A stretch of 6,733 nucleotides of DNA, taken from an uncultured Rhodopirellula sp. (GTDB lineage Bacteria > Planctomycetota > Planctomycetia > Pirellulales > Pirellulaceae). Below are positions 1 to 6,733 of the stretch, piece by piece. The notes below the pieces were generated by a model that saw nothing but the letters and a program-made list of their open reading frames with translations, made no database searches and was not told the origin of the DNA. Each line of letters starts with the position of its first letter. The stretch's first letter is position 1. A program made the translations under genes and the position numbers. The DNA is taken from the NCBI GenBank assembly GCA_913061385.1, contig CAJXTM010000208.1, positions 1 to 6,733 of the forward strand, in the 5' to 3' direction.

Positions 1-48
1 TCTACACGTAAGGAGTCGTCGGCAGCGTCAGATGTGTATAAGAGACAG
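1..48 (+). other. Illumina Nextera i5 adapter (artefact)
   Basis: This is not genomic sequence. Bases 1-7 (TCTACAC) are the end of the P5 region, 8-15 (GTAAGGAG) fit the i5 index known as N505/S505, 16-29 (TCGTCGGCAGCGTC) are the Nextera read-1 segment, and 30-48 (AGATGTGTATAAGAGACAG) are the 19-bp Tn5 mosaic end used for tagmentation. The organism's DNA begins at 49. Any reading frame that starts before 49 has a false start. Confidence 0.98.
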
Positions 49-106
49 GACCTACGCAGTGCAGGTCCAAGATGGTCTGGTGTTAATCAGCACAACGCCA
101 TCCTGA
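49..106 (+). CDS. 3' end of a truncated gene, possibly a Rieske-type [2Fe-2S] protein
   Basis: The frame starting at base 50 reads TYAVQVQDGLVLISTTPS and then stops at TGA (104-106). The 5' part of the gene was cut off by the adapter. Eighteen residues are too few for a firm assignment, but the alternating hydrophobic pattern Y-x-V-x-V-x-DG-x-V-x-I, ending within a few residues of the stop, is the usual last beta hairpin of Rieske ferredoxins and of NirD-like nitrite reductase small subunits. The residue pattern is seen directly; the family is inferred. The [2Fe-2S] Cys/His ligands would lie upstream, outside this contig. The gene is convergent with clpB. Chance open frame is the main alternative. 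Confidence 0.4.
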
Positions 107-309
107 TCAGCATGCACGCAACACCGCCAGCGGACTCACGATGCCCCCTCGAGAGCCACTTTTTTACACCCTACGTGACAATCGTTCATCACCGCTGCAG
201 ACTTCGAGCGCTGTCGCTGCAGACTTCGAGCGCTGTCGCTTGGGAACCCAAAGCTCTTGGGCCGACAACATGAACGAACCCCTCAAGTCTCCACAGTGCT
301 CGCCGACCC
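107..309. other. Gap between the partial gene and clpB
   Basis: I see no gene in these 203 bases. The gap lies between the 3' ends of two convergent genes. It contains a six-T run (160-165) without a convincing GC-rich hairpin before it, a 22-bp tandem repeat, and short overlapping inverted repeats TTGGG-AA-CCCAA (240-251) and CCCAA-N5-TTGGG (247-261). The second could form a small hairpin about 48 bases past the clpB stop, but no T-tract follows it on the minus strand, so I do not call a terminator. Confidence 0.6.
193..240. repeat. 22-bp tandem repeat, about 2.2 copies
   Basis: Two identical 22-bp units (194-215 and 216-237) each start GCTGCAGACTTCG and end AGCGCTGTC, and a further GCT (238-240) begins a third copy. 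Each unit holds the palindromes CTGCAG and AGCGCT. The perfect identity of the copies suggests a recent duplication by slippage, or possibly an assembly error. It lies outside any gene, downstream of clpB. Confidence 0.9.
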
Positions 310-2970
310 TTATTCTCTAAAGACGAACCTAGTTCCGTCGTAATCAACGTGGACTGTTCCGCCTTCGGAATACTCGTCAGTCAACAAAGCCCTAGCCAAA
401 GGATTTTGTATCTCCCGCTGAATCACTCTCTTCAAAGGTCTCGCTCCGAACGTGGGGTCATATCCTGCGGAAGCAACTTCATCCATTGCATCCTCTGATA
501 CCTCGAGACCGAGTCCGTTTCCTTCTATTCGCTTTGCCAACTCGATCAACTGCAATTCAACAATGCGTCGAATTTCGGTTTTCAGAAGTGGGTGAAAAAT
601 CACGATATCATCAATGCGGTTCAAGAATTCAGGCAGAAACCGTGCTTTGAGGGACTCGTGAACTGCATCACGCAGTTCCTGTTCATCACCACCCTGCTCG
701 GTTACCTGCTGGATCACCTGACTGCCAGCGTTGCTTGTCATCACGATCACCGTGTTCGTAAAGTCAACTGTCCGCCCGTGCCCGTCAGTCAAACGTCCGT
801 CATCCAATACCTGAAGCAGGATATTGAAAACATCGGGATGTGCTTTCTCCATTTCGTCTAGCAGCAGTACTGAATACGGACGCCGACGGACCGCTTCGGT
901 CAGCTTGCCACCTTCCTCATATCCAACGTATCCCGGAGGGGCACCGATCAATCGTGACACGCTGTGGCGTTCCATGAACTCACTCATATCGATACGAAGC
1001 ATTGCAGATTCGTCATCAAACATGACTTCCGCCAACGCTTTACACAGTTCAGTCTTCCCCACTCCGGTGGGTCCAAGAAACAGAAAAGAACCAATCGGTC
1101 GATTGGGGTCCTGCAGCCCGCTTCGGCTGCGTCTCACAGCGTCAGCCACGGCCTGCACAGCTTCGTCTTGCCCTATCACCCTTTGATGTAGGCGTTCTTC
1201 CATTACCAACAGCTTCGCTCGCTCTGTTTCCAACATCCGGGTCAACGGGACCCCCGTCCATGCACTCACCACTTCTGCGATTTCGTCTTCAGTGACGTCA
1301 TGCCGCAGCAACCGTCGTTTATCATCACCTCGGTCAGCTTGTCCCAGCTTCGCTTCTTGTTCAAGAGCTGCCTGTTCGCGAGCTTCAGATTCCTCAATCC
1401 GCTTCTGCAAATCTCCCAGCCGCTCCCGAACCTCAAGCATCTCGCGATACAGATCCTCCGGGCTTTCGCCGCGAAGCTGCTTCTGTTTCGCTTCCGCATC
1501 GAGTCTCGCAAACTGGTGTTCAAGCTGCTCAATTTCCTGGCGGACCGATTGCACATCCTCCAAACCAAGCTTTTCTGCTTCCCATTGTTCTCGCAGACTG
1601 GCGAGGTCGCGATTCAAGGATTCCATTTCGTCTTCGACCTCAGCACGCTTAGCGTTTGCCGAATCCTCCTGCTCATCGACGAGTTGCCGGTGCGCAAGCT
1701 CGAGTTGCCGCAATCGTCGCTGAATCAGGTCGATTGGTTCTGGGACACTCTCTTTTTCCATTGCCAACCGACTGCCCGCCTCATCGACAAGGTCGATAGC
1801 CTTATCAGGCAAAAATCGATCCGAAATGTATCGATTCGAAAGTTTCGCCGCTGCAACTAAAGCACTGTCGGTGATACGAACACCATGATGCGACTCGTAT
1901 CGTGATTTGAGGCCCCTCAGGATCGCAATCGTGTCATCAACCGTTGGCTCACCAACGTAAACTGGCTGAAACCGCCGTTCGAGTGCCGCATCCTTTTCAA
2001 TATTCTGACGGTACTCATCCAAAGTTGTTGCACCGATGCAACGCAGTGATCCTCGGGCCAGCTCCGGCTTCAAGAGATTTGCGGCATCCGCTGATCCTTC
2101 CGCGTTGCCAGCACCCACCACAAGATGCAACTCATCGATGAACAGAATCACCTTGCCATCGGAATCCTTGACCTCCCGTAGGACAGCTTTCAAACGCTCT
2201 TCAAAATCGCCGCGAAATTTGGCACCGGCAACAAGCGCCCCCATATCCAACGAGATCACACGCTTGTCACGTAAACTTTGAGGAATGTCACCCTCAAAGA
2301 TGCGCAGAGCCAACCCCTCCGCTATTGCAGTCTTCCCCACTCCGGGCTGCCCAATCAGTACGGGATTATTTTTTGTGCGTCTGGAAAGCACCTGCACAAC
2401 ACGTCGAATTTCATTATCACGTCCGATCACCGGATCAAGCTTGCCTTCGGCTGCAAGCCGAGTCAGATCAAACCCGAATTTCTCCAACGCTTGGTATGTA
2501 TCTTCAGCATTCTGATCAGTGACACGCGCAGACCCGCGGATAGCCTGCATCGATTCGAGCACATCCTTCTTACTAATCCCTAACATCGAGAGCAGGTTCT
2601 TTGCCTTACTGTCGGCAGTCACCAGTCCCAACAAAAGATGCTCAGTGCTGACAAACTCATCTTTGATGCTGGCAGCAGCTTCCGCAGCTGCATCGAACGT
2701 TTTCTGCAGTTTCGGAGCAATTCCCGGTTGCCGACCTCCGGTCACGGACGACAACTTACCCGCCTCGCTTGCCACAAGATCGGTGAGCTGTCCCACATCC
2801 ACCTTCATTTTCTCGAGTAGCGGACGCGTGATGCCGTCCGATTCCTCAAGCATGGCCACCAGCAAATGAACCGGGCTAATTTCTGGGTTACCAGCCGAAG
2901 CGGCGCGTGCCTGAGCGTCAGCGACAAGAGCCTGTGCTTTTGTGGTTAGTTTATCAAATCGAAACGTCAT
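310..2970 (-). CDS. clpB: ATP-dependent disaggregase ClpB (Hsp100)
   Basis: ClpB is a cytoplasmic AAA+ hexamer that extracts polypeptides from aggregates by threading them through its pore, working with DnaK/DnaJ/GrpE. The protein has 886 residues: an N-terminal Clp repeat domain (about 1-145); AAA+ module 1 with Walker A GQPGVGKT (207-214), Walker B ILFIDE (275-280), pore loop KFRG (251-254) and arginine fingers at ERR (331-333); a coiled-coil middle domain (about 410-555); and AAA+ module 2 with Walker A GPTGVGKT (633-640), Walker B LLLDE (702-706), pore loop GYVG (680-683) and sensor-2 GARPLKR (842-848). All ATPase residues are present. It is longer than E. coli ClpB (857); the spacing of the two Walker A lysines (213 and 639, against 212 and 611) places about 27 extra residues in or next to the middle domain. 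The ATG at 2970 has a good ribosome site. It lies downstream of dnaK but beyond that gene's terminator. Confidence 0.98.
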   Translation of the reverse strand: MTFRFDKLTTKAQALVADAQARAASAGNPEISPVHLLVAMLEESDGITRPLLEKMKVDVGQLTDLVASEAGKLSSVTGGRQPGIAPKLQKTFDAAAEAAASIKDEFVSTEHLLLGLVTADSKAKNLLSMLGISKKDVLESMQAIRGSARVTDQNAEDTYQALEKFGFDLTRLAAEGKLDPVIGRDNEIRRVVQVLSRRTKNNPVLIGQPGVGKTAIAEGLALRIFEGDIPQSLRDKRVISLDMGALVAGAKFRGDFEERLKAVLREVKDSDGKVILFIDELHLVVGAGNAEGSADAANLLKPELARGSLRCIGATTLDEYRQNIEKDAALERRFQPVYVGEPTVDDTIAILRGLKSRYESHHGVRITDSALVAAAKLSNRYISDRFLPDKAIDLVDEAGSRLAMEKESVPEPIDLIQRRLRQLELAHRQLVDEQEDSANAKRAEVEDEMESLNRDLASLREQWEAEKLGLEDVQSVRQEIEQLEHQFARLDAEAKQKQLRGESPEDLYREMLEVRERLGDLQKRIEESEAREQAALEQEAKLGQADRGDDKRRLLRHDVTEDEIAEVVSAWTGVPLTRMLETERAKLLVMEERLHQRVIGQDEAVQAVADAVRRSRSGLQDPNRPIGSFLFLGPTGVGKTELCKALAEVMFDDESAMLRIDMSEFMERHSVSRLIGAPPGYVGYEEGGKLTEAVRRRPYSVLLLDEMEKAHPDVFNILLQVLDDGRLTDGHGRTVDFTNTVIVMTSNAGSQVIQQVTEQGGDEQELRDAVHESLKARFLPEFLNRIDDIVIFHPLLKTEIRRIVELQLIELAKRIEGNGLGLEVSEDAMDEVASAGYDPTFGARPLKRVIQREIQNPLARALLTDEYSEGGTVHVDYDGTRFVFRE

Positions 2971-2978
2971 GACAGTAT

Positions 2979-2984
2979 TCCTCC
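2979..2984 (-). promoter_or_regulatory. Shine-Dalgarno site of clpB
   Basis: On the minus strand GGAGGA lies 8 bases before the ATG at 2970. It is close to the ideal anti-16S match and fixes the clpB start. Confidence 0.85.
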
Positions 2985-3036
2985 GTTGGCTTTTTCAAAT
3001 TGCAAGTTCTGTGACAAGCGGGTCGCGAACAGGCAC

Positions 3037-3067
3037 AAAAAAAGGCGGGTGTTTGACACCCGCCTTT
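3037..3067 (-). terminator. Intrinsic terminator of dnaK
   Basis: On the minus strand a perfect 11-bp stem (AAAGGCGGGTG / CACCCGCCTTT, eight GC-rich pairs plus three A-T pairs) encloses a 5-base loop and runs straight into seven T residues (3043 down to 3037). It begins 24 bases after the dnaK stop codon. The other strand lacks the long T-tract, so it acts in the dnaK direction. It separates dnaK from clpB. Confidence 0.93.
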
Positions 3068-3091
3068 GAATCAATCAGCAGTGGTGAGCGA

Positions 3092-5011
3092 TCACTCTTT
3101 GACTTCATAGTCTGCATCGATGGCATCATCATCCGCGTCACCGGCAGCTGCCTCAGGTGCGCCGGCTTCGGGCGTTGCACTGGTCTTTTCATACAGCACT
3201 TTGCTGAATGCCTGAGACGCGGCGTCTAACTCATCAGATGCTTGTTTGATTACCGCAGCATCTTCACCCTCTGCCGCTGTCTTAACCTTCTCGATTGCCG
3301 TGTTCATCGGTTCGGTGTCAGCTTCAGTGAGTTTGTCTTCGTGCTCCTTCATTTGCTTTTCCAACTGGTATACCTGTTGGCTTGCACGATTCCGAGCCTC
3401 TACCAATTCGAACTGCTTACGATCCTCATCGGCGTTGGACTCTGCGTCCTTTCGCATCTGTTCGATATCATCTTCACTGAGCGCACCAGCTTCGTTGATC
3501 GTCACAGACGCTTCTTTGCCAGTCTTCAGCTCCTTCGCTGAGACGGAAACAATACCGTTCTGGTCGATGTCAAACTTCACCTCAATTTGCGGCACGCCGC
3601 GAGGTTGCGGTGGAATGTCTTCCAAGTTGAATTCGCCCAGCAAACGATTGCTGTTCGCCATCTTGCGTTCCCCCTGGAAGACACGCACAGTCACAGCCGT
3701 TTGGTTATCAGCGGCGGTACTGAATACATTTTTCTTCTCTGCAGGAACGGTTGTGTTTCGCTCGACCAAAGCGGTCATCACACCACCCTCGGTTTCGATA
3801 CCGAGTGTCAACGGCGTGACATCCAACAACAGCACGTCTGTTCGCTCCCCAGCGAGCACGCTTCCTTGGATCGCAGCACCGACAGCGACAACCTCATCAG
3901 GATTCACACCTTGATGTGGCTCTTTGCCAAAGATCGACTTAACCAATTCCCGTACCTTCGGGACTCGCGTGCTACCACCCACGAGAACAATTTCGTCGAT
4001 GTCACTGGGTTCGAACCCGGCATCTTTGAGTGCTCTCAGGACAGGCTGACGACATCTCTCAACAAGACCATCAACAAGTTCTTCGAACTTGCTGCGTGTG
4101 ATCTTCATCGTCAGGTGCTTCGGCACGTTATCTGAAACGGTGATGAACGGAAGATTGATATCAGTCTCTGGCAGGGAGCTGAGGTCTTTCTTCGCCTTCT
4201 CGCAAGCTTCCTGCAAACGCTGTAACGCCATTGGGTCATTGCGAAGATCGATCGCGTTTTCTTTTTTAAACTCATCAGCAACGAAGTTAATCATTGCCTC
4301 GTCGAAATCATCGCCACCAAGGTGTGTATCACCGGAGGTGCTGATCACCTGGAAAACACGACTCTCCTGCTCCTCGTCACCCGAGTCTGCAACTTCGAGC
4401 ACTGAAACGTCAAACGTTCCACCACCGAGGTCAAACACGATGATTTTCTCGTCTTTGCTCTTGTCCAGACCGTAGGCAAGTGCTGCGGCGGTAGGCTCGT
4501 TGATAATGCGCGCGACTTCAATTCCAGCGATCTGACCGGCGTCCTTGGTCGCCTGACGCTGCGCGTCATTGAAGTAGGCAGGAACCGTGATGACGGCCTT
4601 GTTGACTTTGTGCCCGAGGTAGGATTCTGCAGATTCCTTGAGCTTACGAAGCACCTTTGCCGAGATTTCTTGCGGCGTATGTTGCTTATCACCGACTTCG
4701 ATCTTTACGTACTCGTCAGCAGCACCCGAAACGCCGTAGGGAACCATTTTCTCTTCGGATTCGACTTCGTGATGGCGACGTCCCATGAAACGCTTTGCGG
4801 AGTACACCGTGCGTTTCGGGTTAGTGACAGCTTGTCGCCGTGCAGGCTCACCAACAATGGTGTCTTCCTTGTCAGTAAAAGCAACCACACTGGGAGTCAA
4901 CCGGTTACCTTCTGGGTTAGGTATAACTTTCGGCTCGCTTCCCTCCATAACCGCGACCACACTGTTGGTCGTACCGAGGTCAATGCCGATGATCTTTTCG
5001 CCTTGGGCCAT
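3092..5011 (-). CDS. dnaK: Chaperone DnaK (Hsp70)
   Basis: DnaK is the cytoplasmic Hsp70: ATP-driven binding and release of exposed hydrophobic segments, with DnaJ and GrpE as partners, and hand-over of aggregates to ClpB. From the ATG at 5011 it has 639 residues, the usual length. The nucleotide-binding domain (about 1-388) shows phosphate-1 [10 protein letters not shown] (8-17), K73, [13 protein letters not shown] (171-183), phosphate-2 [12 protein letters not shown] (192-203, with D194, T199 and D201) and the adenosine motif [13 protein letters not shown] (341-353). The linker DVLLLD (392-397), beta substrate domain (about 400-510), helical lid (about 511-610) and an acidic Ala/Asp-rich tail follow. 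A TTG at 5029 would add MKRRKN, but it overlaps the Shine-Dalgarno site; the ATG at 5011, with AAGGAG seven bases before it, is preferred. It is followed by a strong terminator and then clpB. No CIRCE element is seen upstream. Confidence 0.99.
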   Translation of the reverse strand: MAQGEKIIGIDLGTTNSVVAVMEGSEPKVIPNPEGNRLTPSVVAFTDKEDTIVGEPARRQAVTNPKRTVYSAKRFMGRRHHEVESEEKMVPYGVSGAADEYVKIEVGDKQHTPQEISAKVLRKLKESAESYLGHKVNKAVITVPAYFNDAQRQATKDAGQIAGIEVARIINEPTAAALAYGLDKSKDEKIIVFDLGGGTFDVSVLEVADSGDEEQESRVFQVISTSGDTHLGGDDFDEAMINFVADEFKKENAIDLRNDPMALQRLQEACEKAKKDLSSLPETDINLPFITVSDNVPKHLTMKITRSKFEELVDGLVERCRQPVLRALKDAGFEPSDIDEIVLVGGSTRVPKVRELVKSIFGKEPHQGVNPDEVVAVGAAIQGSVLAGERTDVLLLDVTPLTLGIETEGGVMTALVERNTTVPAEKKNVFSTAADNQTAVTVRVFQGERKMANSNRLLGEFNLEDIPPQPRGVPQIEVKFDIDQNGIVSVSAKELKTGKEASVTINEAGALSEDDIEQMRKDAESNADEDRKQFELVEARNRASQQVYQLEKQMKEHEDKLTEADTEPMNTAIEKVKTAAEGEDAAVIKQASDELDAASQAFSKVLYEKTSATPEAGAPEAAAGDADDDAIDADYEVKE

Positions 5012-5018
5012 GTTCTTT

Positions 5019-5024
5019 CTCCTT
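5019..5024 (-). promoter_or_regulatory. Shine-Dalgarno site of dnaK
   Basis: AAGGAG on the minus strand lies 7 bases before the ATG at 5011. It decides the start: the alternative TTG at 5029 lies upstream of this site and would place it inside the coding region. Confidence 0.88.
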
Positions 5025-5090
5025 TTCAAAACTGCAACGCGTTTGCGTTACGTTCGTCACAATTTCTGAATCTGTCTATTTGTCTATAAT

Positions 5091-5119
5091 CGGGTCTGCT
5101 CAAATGGAACTCAGACCCG
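5091..5119. promoter_or_regulatory. Operator-like inverted repeat upstream of dnaK
   Basis: CGGGTCTG (5091-5098) and its exact complement CAGACCCG (5112-5119) are separated by 13 bases, so the half-site centres are 21 bp apart, two helical turns, as expected for a dimeric repressor or activator. It lies 79 bases before the dnaK start. The layout recalls CIRCE (inverted arms around a fixed spacer) but the sequence is different. It is a prediction only; an 8-bp match at such spacing can arise by chance in a region of this size. Confidence 0.3.
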
Positions 5120-5559
5120 CTTTCTGACTCGCGTCAGCTCATTGTTCACATTGGCATCAGATGTCTATTTCGTCACATCCGATAACGGAGTACACAGATA
5201 GGCAAAGCCTGTGCCAGTCGTCACGCTGAATCAAAATTCAGGTCTGTTTTTCGCCTACTGCGGCAAAAAACGCCGTTTAATCGCGACAAACACACAATCC
5301 TACGTTTTACAGAAACATTTTTGGCAGTCACTCGAAACAGGCTCGAACCCACCTCTCCGCCTTGTTGTCAAAATGACAGCCGATACCTCCTGCTCCTGAC
5401 CCCGGACGATGTGACAATGCAGCGATTCTCAGCATGATTCACCCCATAACGCGTCTTTTTTGGTCCCTTGTGTCAGGCAACCTGTCCGTCCAGCTCTCAG
5501 CCGGGTCCACCCCTGCTCACAAATGCCATCCATTTCCGTGAACGCGATCGCACACGCTC

Positions 5560-6685
5560 ATGAATATTCAACCCAGATCTGACTCTCCAACCGACACAAG
5601 CTCCGATACGGCATCAACGGCGAATTCCAACGCCATGATTGACCAGATCGACCTTCAGATCCTGGATCTGATCAACCAACGCCGGGCAGCGGTTCAACAT
5701 CTATGCGGTGACGGTCGGAGCAGATTAGTCGGGCGGATTGCCGAAGCCTCTGCCCGCATCGACGGAGTGCTGAACGCTATTCCGACAGCTGACGATCCCG
5801 CTGCTGATCATGCCATTACAAACGCCAGCAAAGCTGCGTTGCTCCGGCATGTCTCCAGTATTTGCTTGCAGTCGGTTCACCAATTACAAGCGATCTATCT
5901 TGGCCCACAACACAGCTACAGCCACCTTGCAGCAATCAAGTATTTCGGAGACGCCACAACACTAACACCTGTTGCATCCATTCCAGCGGTCTTCGACGCA
6001 GTTGCTCGCGAAGATGCTTTGTGTGGGATTGTGCCAATTGAAAACAGCACCGACGGTCGCGTGGTCGACACCCTCGGCATGTTTGTCCGAGCTGACATGC
6101 AAATCTGTGGTGAAGTCCTGCTGCCGATCCATCACTCCCTTCTTTCCACAACGCCCCGCGACCAGATCACCGAGGTGCACAGCAAGCCTCAGGCACTATC
6201 ACAGTGCAGGGGTTGGCTAGCGAAACAACTGCCCAACGCCCGCCTCGTCGAAATCAGCAGCACCGCTGCTGCAGCCAAACTTGCTTCAGAGCAAAAGGGT
6301 GTTGCCGCTGTCGCAAGCCTGGCGGCTGGTCGTGAGTACGAACTGGACGTGATTGCAACCAGCATTGAAGACAACGCCAACAACGTTACCCGCTTCGCGG
6401 TCCTGGGAGCCGAACGACCAGCCCCAACGGGCAATGACAAAACCGCCATTCTGTTTCAAGTCAGCCACGAACCAGGCGCCTTGGCATGTGCAATGACGAT
6501 TTTCAAGGAACAGAACTTGAACCTAACATGGATCGAGTCCTTTCCCGCCCCCGAAACCACCAACGAATATATGTTCTTTATCGAACTGACAGGTCATCGG
6601 GATACAACCGAGGTCCAAGTAGCAATCGAACAACTTCAACTGCTGGCCCAACGCCTGACCATCTTGGGCTCGTACCCCATAGCAT
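5560..6685 (+). CDS. pheA: PheA: chorismate mutase-like / prephenate dehydratase, 3' end lost
   Basis: This enzyme converts prephenate to phenylpyruvate in phenylalanine synthesis, with an AroQ-type chorismate mutase domain in front. Genomic sequence gives 375 full codons. After a Ser/Thr-rich leader (1-25) come the mutase-like helices (about 26-110), the dehydratase domain (about 111-285; YLGPQHSYSHLAA, PIENS at 159-163, SKPQAL at 208-213, and the catalytic TRF motif at 277-279) and the regulatory ACT domain (about 294-373; GAL at 306-308, ESFP at 326-329, ending LGSYP). The dehydratase looks active; the mutase lacks several expected residues. The frame runs on into the adapter to a false TAG at 6730-6732, so residues 376-390 are artefact and a few native residues are missing. 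The ATG follows an in-frame TGA (5539-5541) and has no Shine-Dalgarno sequence; Met26 is an alternative start. Confidence 0.93.
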
Positions 6686-6733
6686 CTGTCTCTTATACAC
6701 ATCTGACGCTGCCGACGACTCCTTACGTGTAGA
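6686..6733 (-). other. Illumina Nextera i5 adapter, reverse complement (artefact)
   Basis: This is the exact reverse complement of bases 1-48: mosaic end CTGTCTCTTATACACATCT (6686-6704), read-1 segment (6705-6718), index (6719-6726) and P5 remnant (6727-6733). It supplies the last 15 codons and the stop of the apparent pheA frame. Genomic sequence ends at 6685. Confidence 0.98.

Larger units (their letters stand above)
5012..5559. other. Divergent intergenic region between dnaK and pheA
   Basis: These 548 bases must hold the promoters of both dnaK and pheA. I find no convincing gene; the short open frames have no ribosome site and no recognisable motifs. What I can see: the dnaK Shine-Dalgarno site, the palindrome AACGCGTT (5036-5043), a perfect 8-bp inverted repeat (5091-5119), repeated words TTCGTCACA (5053 and 5169) and TGTCTATTT (5073 and 5162), and a small hairpin CTGAC-N4-GTCAG (5124-5137). 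I could not place a confident sigma-70 or heat-shock promoter on either strand, and neither CIRCE half-site (TTAGCACTC) is present. Confidence 0.7.

Noticed and set aside
247..261. CCCAA-N5-TTGGG hairpin as a terminator for clpB
   Set aside because: The stem is only 5 bp and there is no T-tract after it on the minus strand.
34..273. A 79-residue plus-strand open frame at the left end
   Set aside because: Its start codon lies inside the adapter, it has no recognisable motif, and it crosses the tandem repeat. The neighbouring frame ending at 106 is more protein-like.
1292..1860. Long open frames on the plus strand opposite the clpB middle domain (143 and 186 residues)
   Set aside because: Their composition (Ser/Arg/Cys-rich) is what antisense of a Glu/Arg/Leu-rich coiled coil gives, and they have no ribosome site or family motif.
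3246..3914. A 222-residue plus-strand frame opposite dnaK
   Set aside because: It is antisense to a highly conserved dnaK region and reads as low-complexity Ser/Thr/Ala-rich sequence with no domain features.
5085..5090. Perfect TATAAT on the plus strand as a pheA promoter
   Set aside because: No acceptable -35 hexamer lies 16-18 bases upstream, and it is about 470 bases from the pheA start.
5335..5370. tRNA-like T-loop on the minus strand (GGTTCGAGCC)
   Set aside because: The flanking bases cannot form the T stem or an acceptor stem, so no cloverleaf can be drawn.
5211..5399. A 62-residue open frame in the dnaK-pheA intergenic region
   Set aside because: It lacks an ATG start and a ribosome site, and nothing in it is recognisable.
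5012..5559. CIRCE/HrcA operator or sigma-32-type promoter for dnaK
   Set aside because: No TTAGCACTC-like half-site was found. The nearest sigma-32-like string (CCCGATTAT on the minus strand) has no matching -35.
1..6733. 48-bp terminal inverted repeats, as if the whole contig were a transposon or linear element
   Set aside because: The repeats match the Nextera i5 adapter segment by segment, and no transposase lies between them.

Overview
This is an assembled bacterial contig, about half GC, carrying ordinary housekeeping genes. It most likely comes from Planctomycetota. That is inference from the overall look of the DnaK and ClpB proteins, such as the DnaK tail ending in [10 protein letters not shown], and from a pheA gene with no Shine-Dalgarno sequence. 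It is not proven by any marker in the window. Both ends are not genomic: bases 1-48 and 6686-6733 are exact reverse complements of each other and spell an Illumina Nextera i5 adapter with the Tn5 mosaic end, so only about 49-6685 is organism DNA.

Layout from left to right: a very short 3' end of a plus-strand gene (about 49-106), whose last residues look like the end of a Rieske-type [2Fe-2S] protein; a gene-free gap (107-309) holding a 22-bp tandem repeat; clpB on the minus strand (310-2970); a 121-bp gap with a strong intrinsic terminator for dnaK; dnaK on the minus strand (3092-5011); a 548-bp divergent intergenic region; and pheA on the plus strand (5560 onward), whose last few codons and true stop are lost in the right-hand adapter.

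dnaK and clpB form a chaperone pair: DnaK (Hsp70) delivers aggregated protein to the ClpB (Hsp100) hexamer, which threads and unfolds it. They lie in the same direction, each with a good Shine-Dalgarno sequence, but a terminator separates them, so ClpB expression depends on read-through or on a promoter I could not locate. No dnaJ, grpE, hrcA or CIRCE element is present. pheA is unrelated in function (phenylalanine synthesis) and is simply divergent.

I see no new multi-gene system. The points most worth a second look are a chorismate mutase domain in PheA that seems to have lost several catalytic residues, a ClpB middle domain about 27 residues longer than that of E. coli and changed at the DnaK-docking tip, an operator-like inverted repeat upstream of dnaK, and the adapter-derived false end of pheA.
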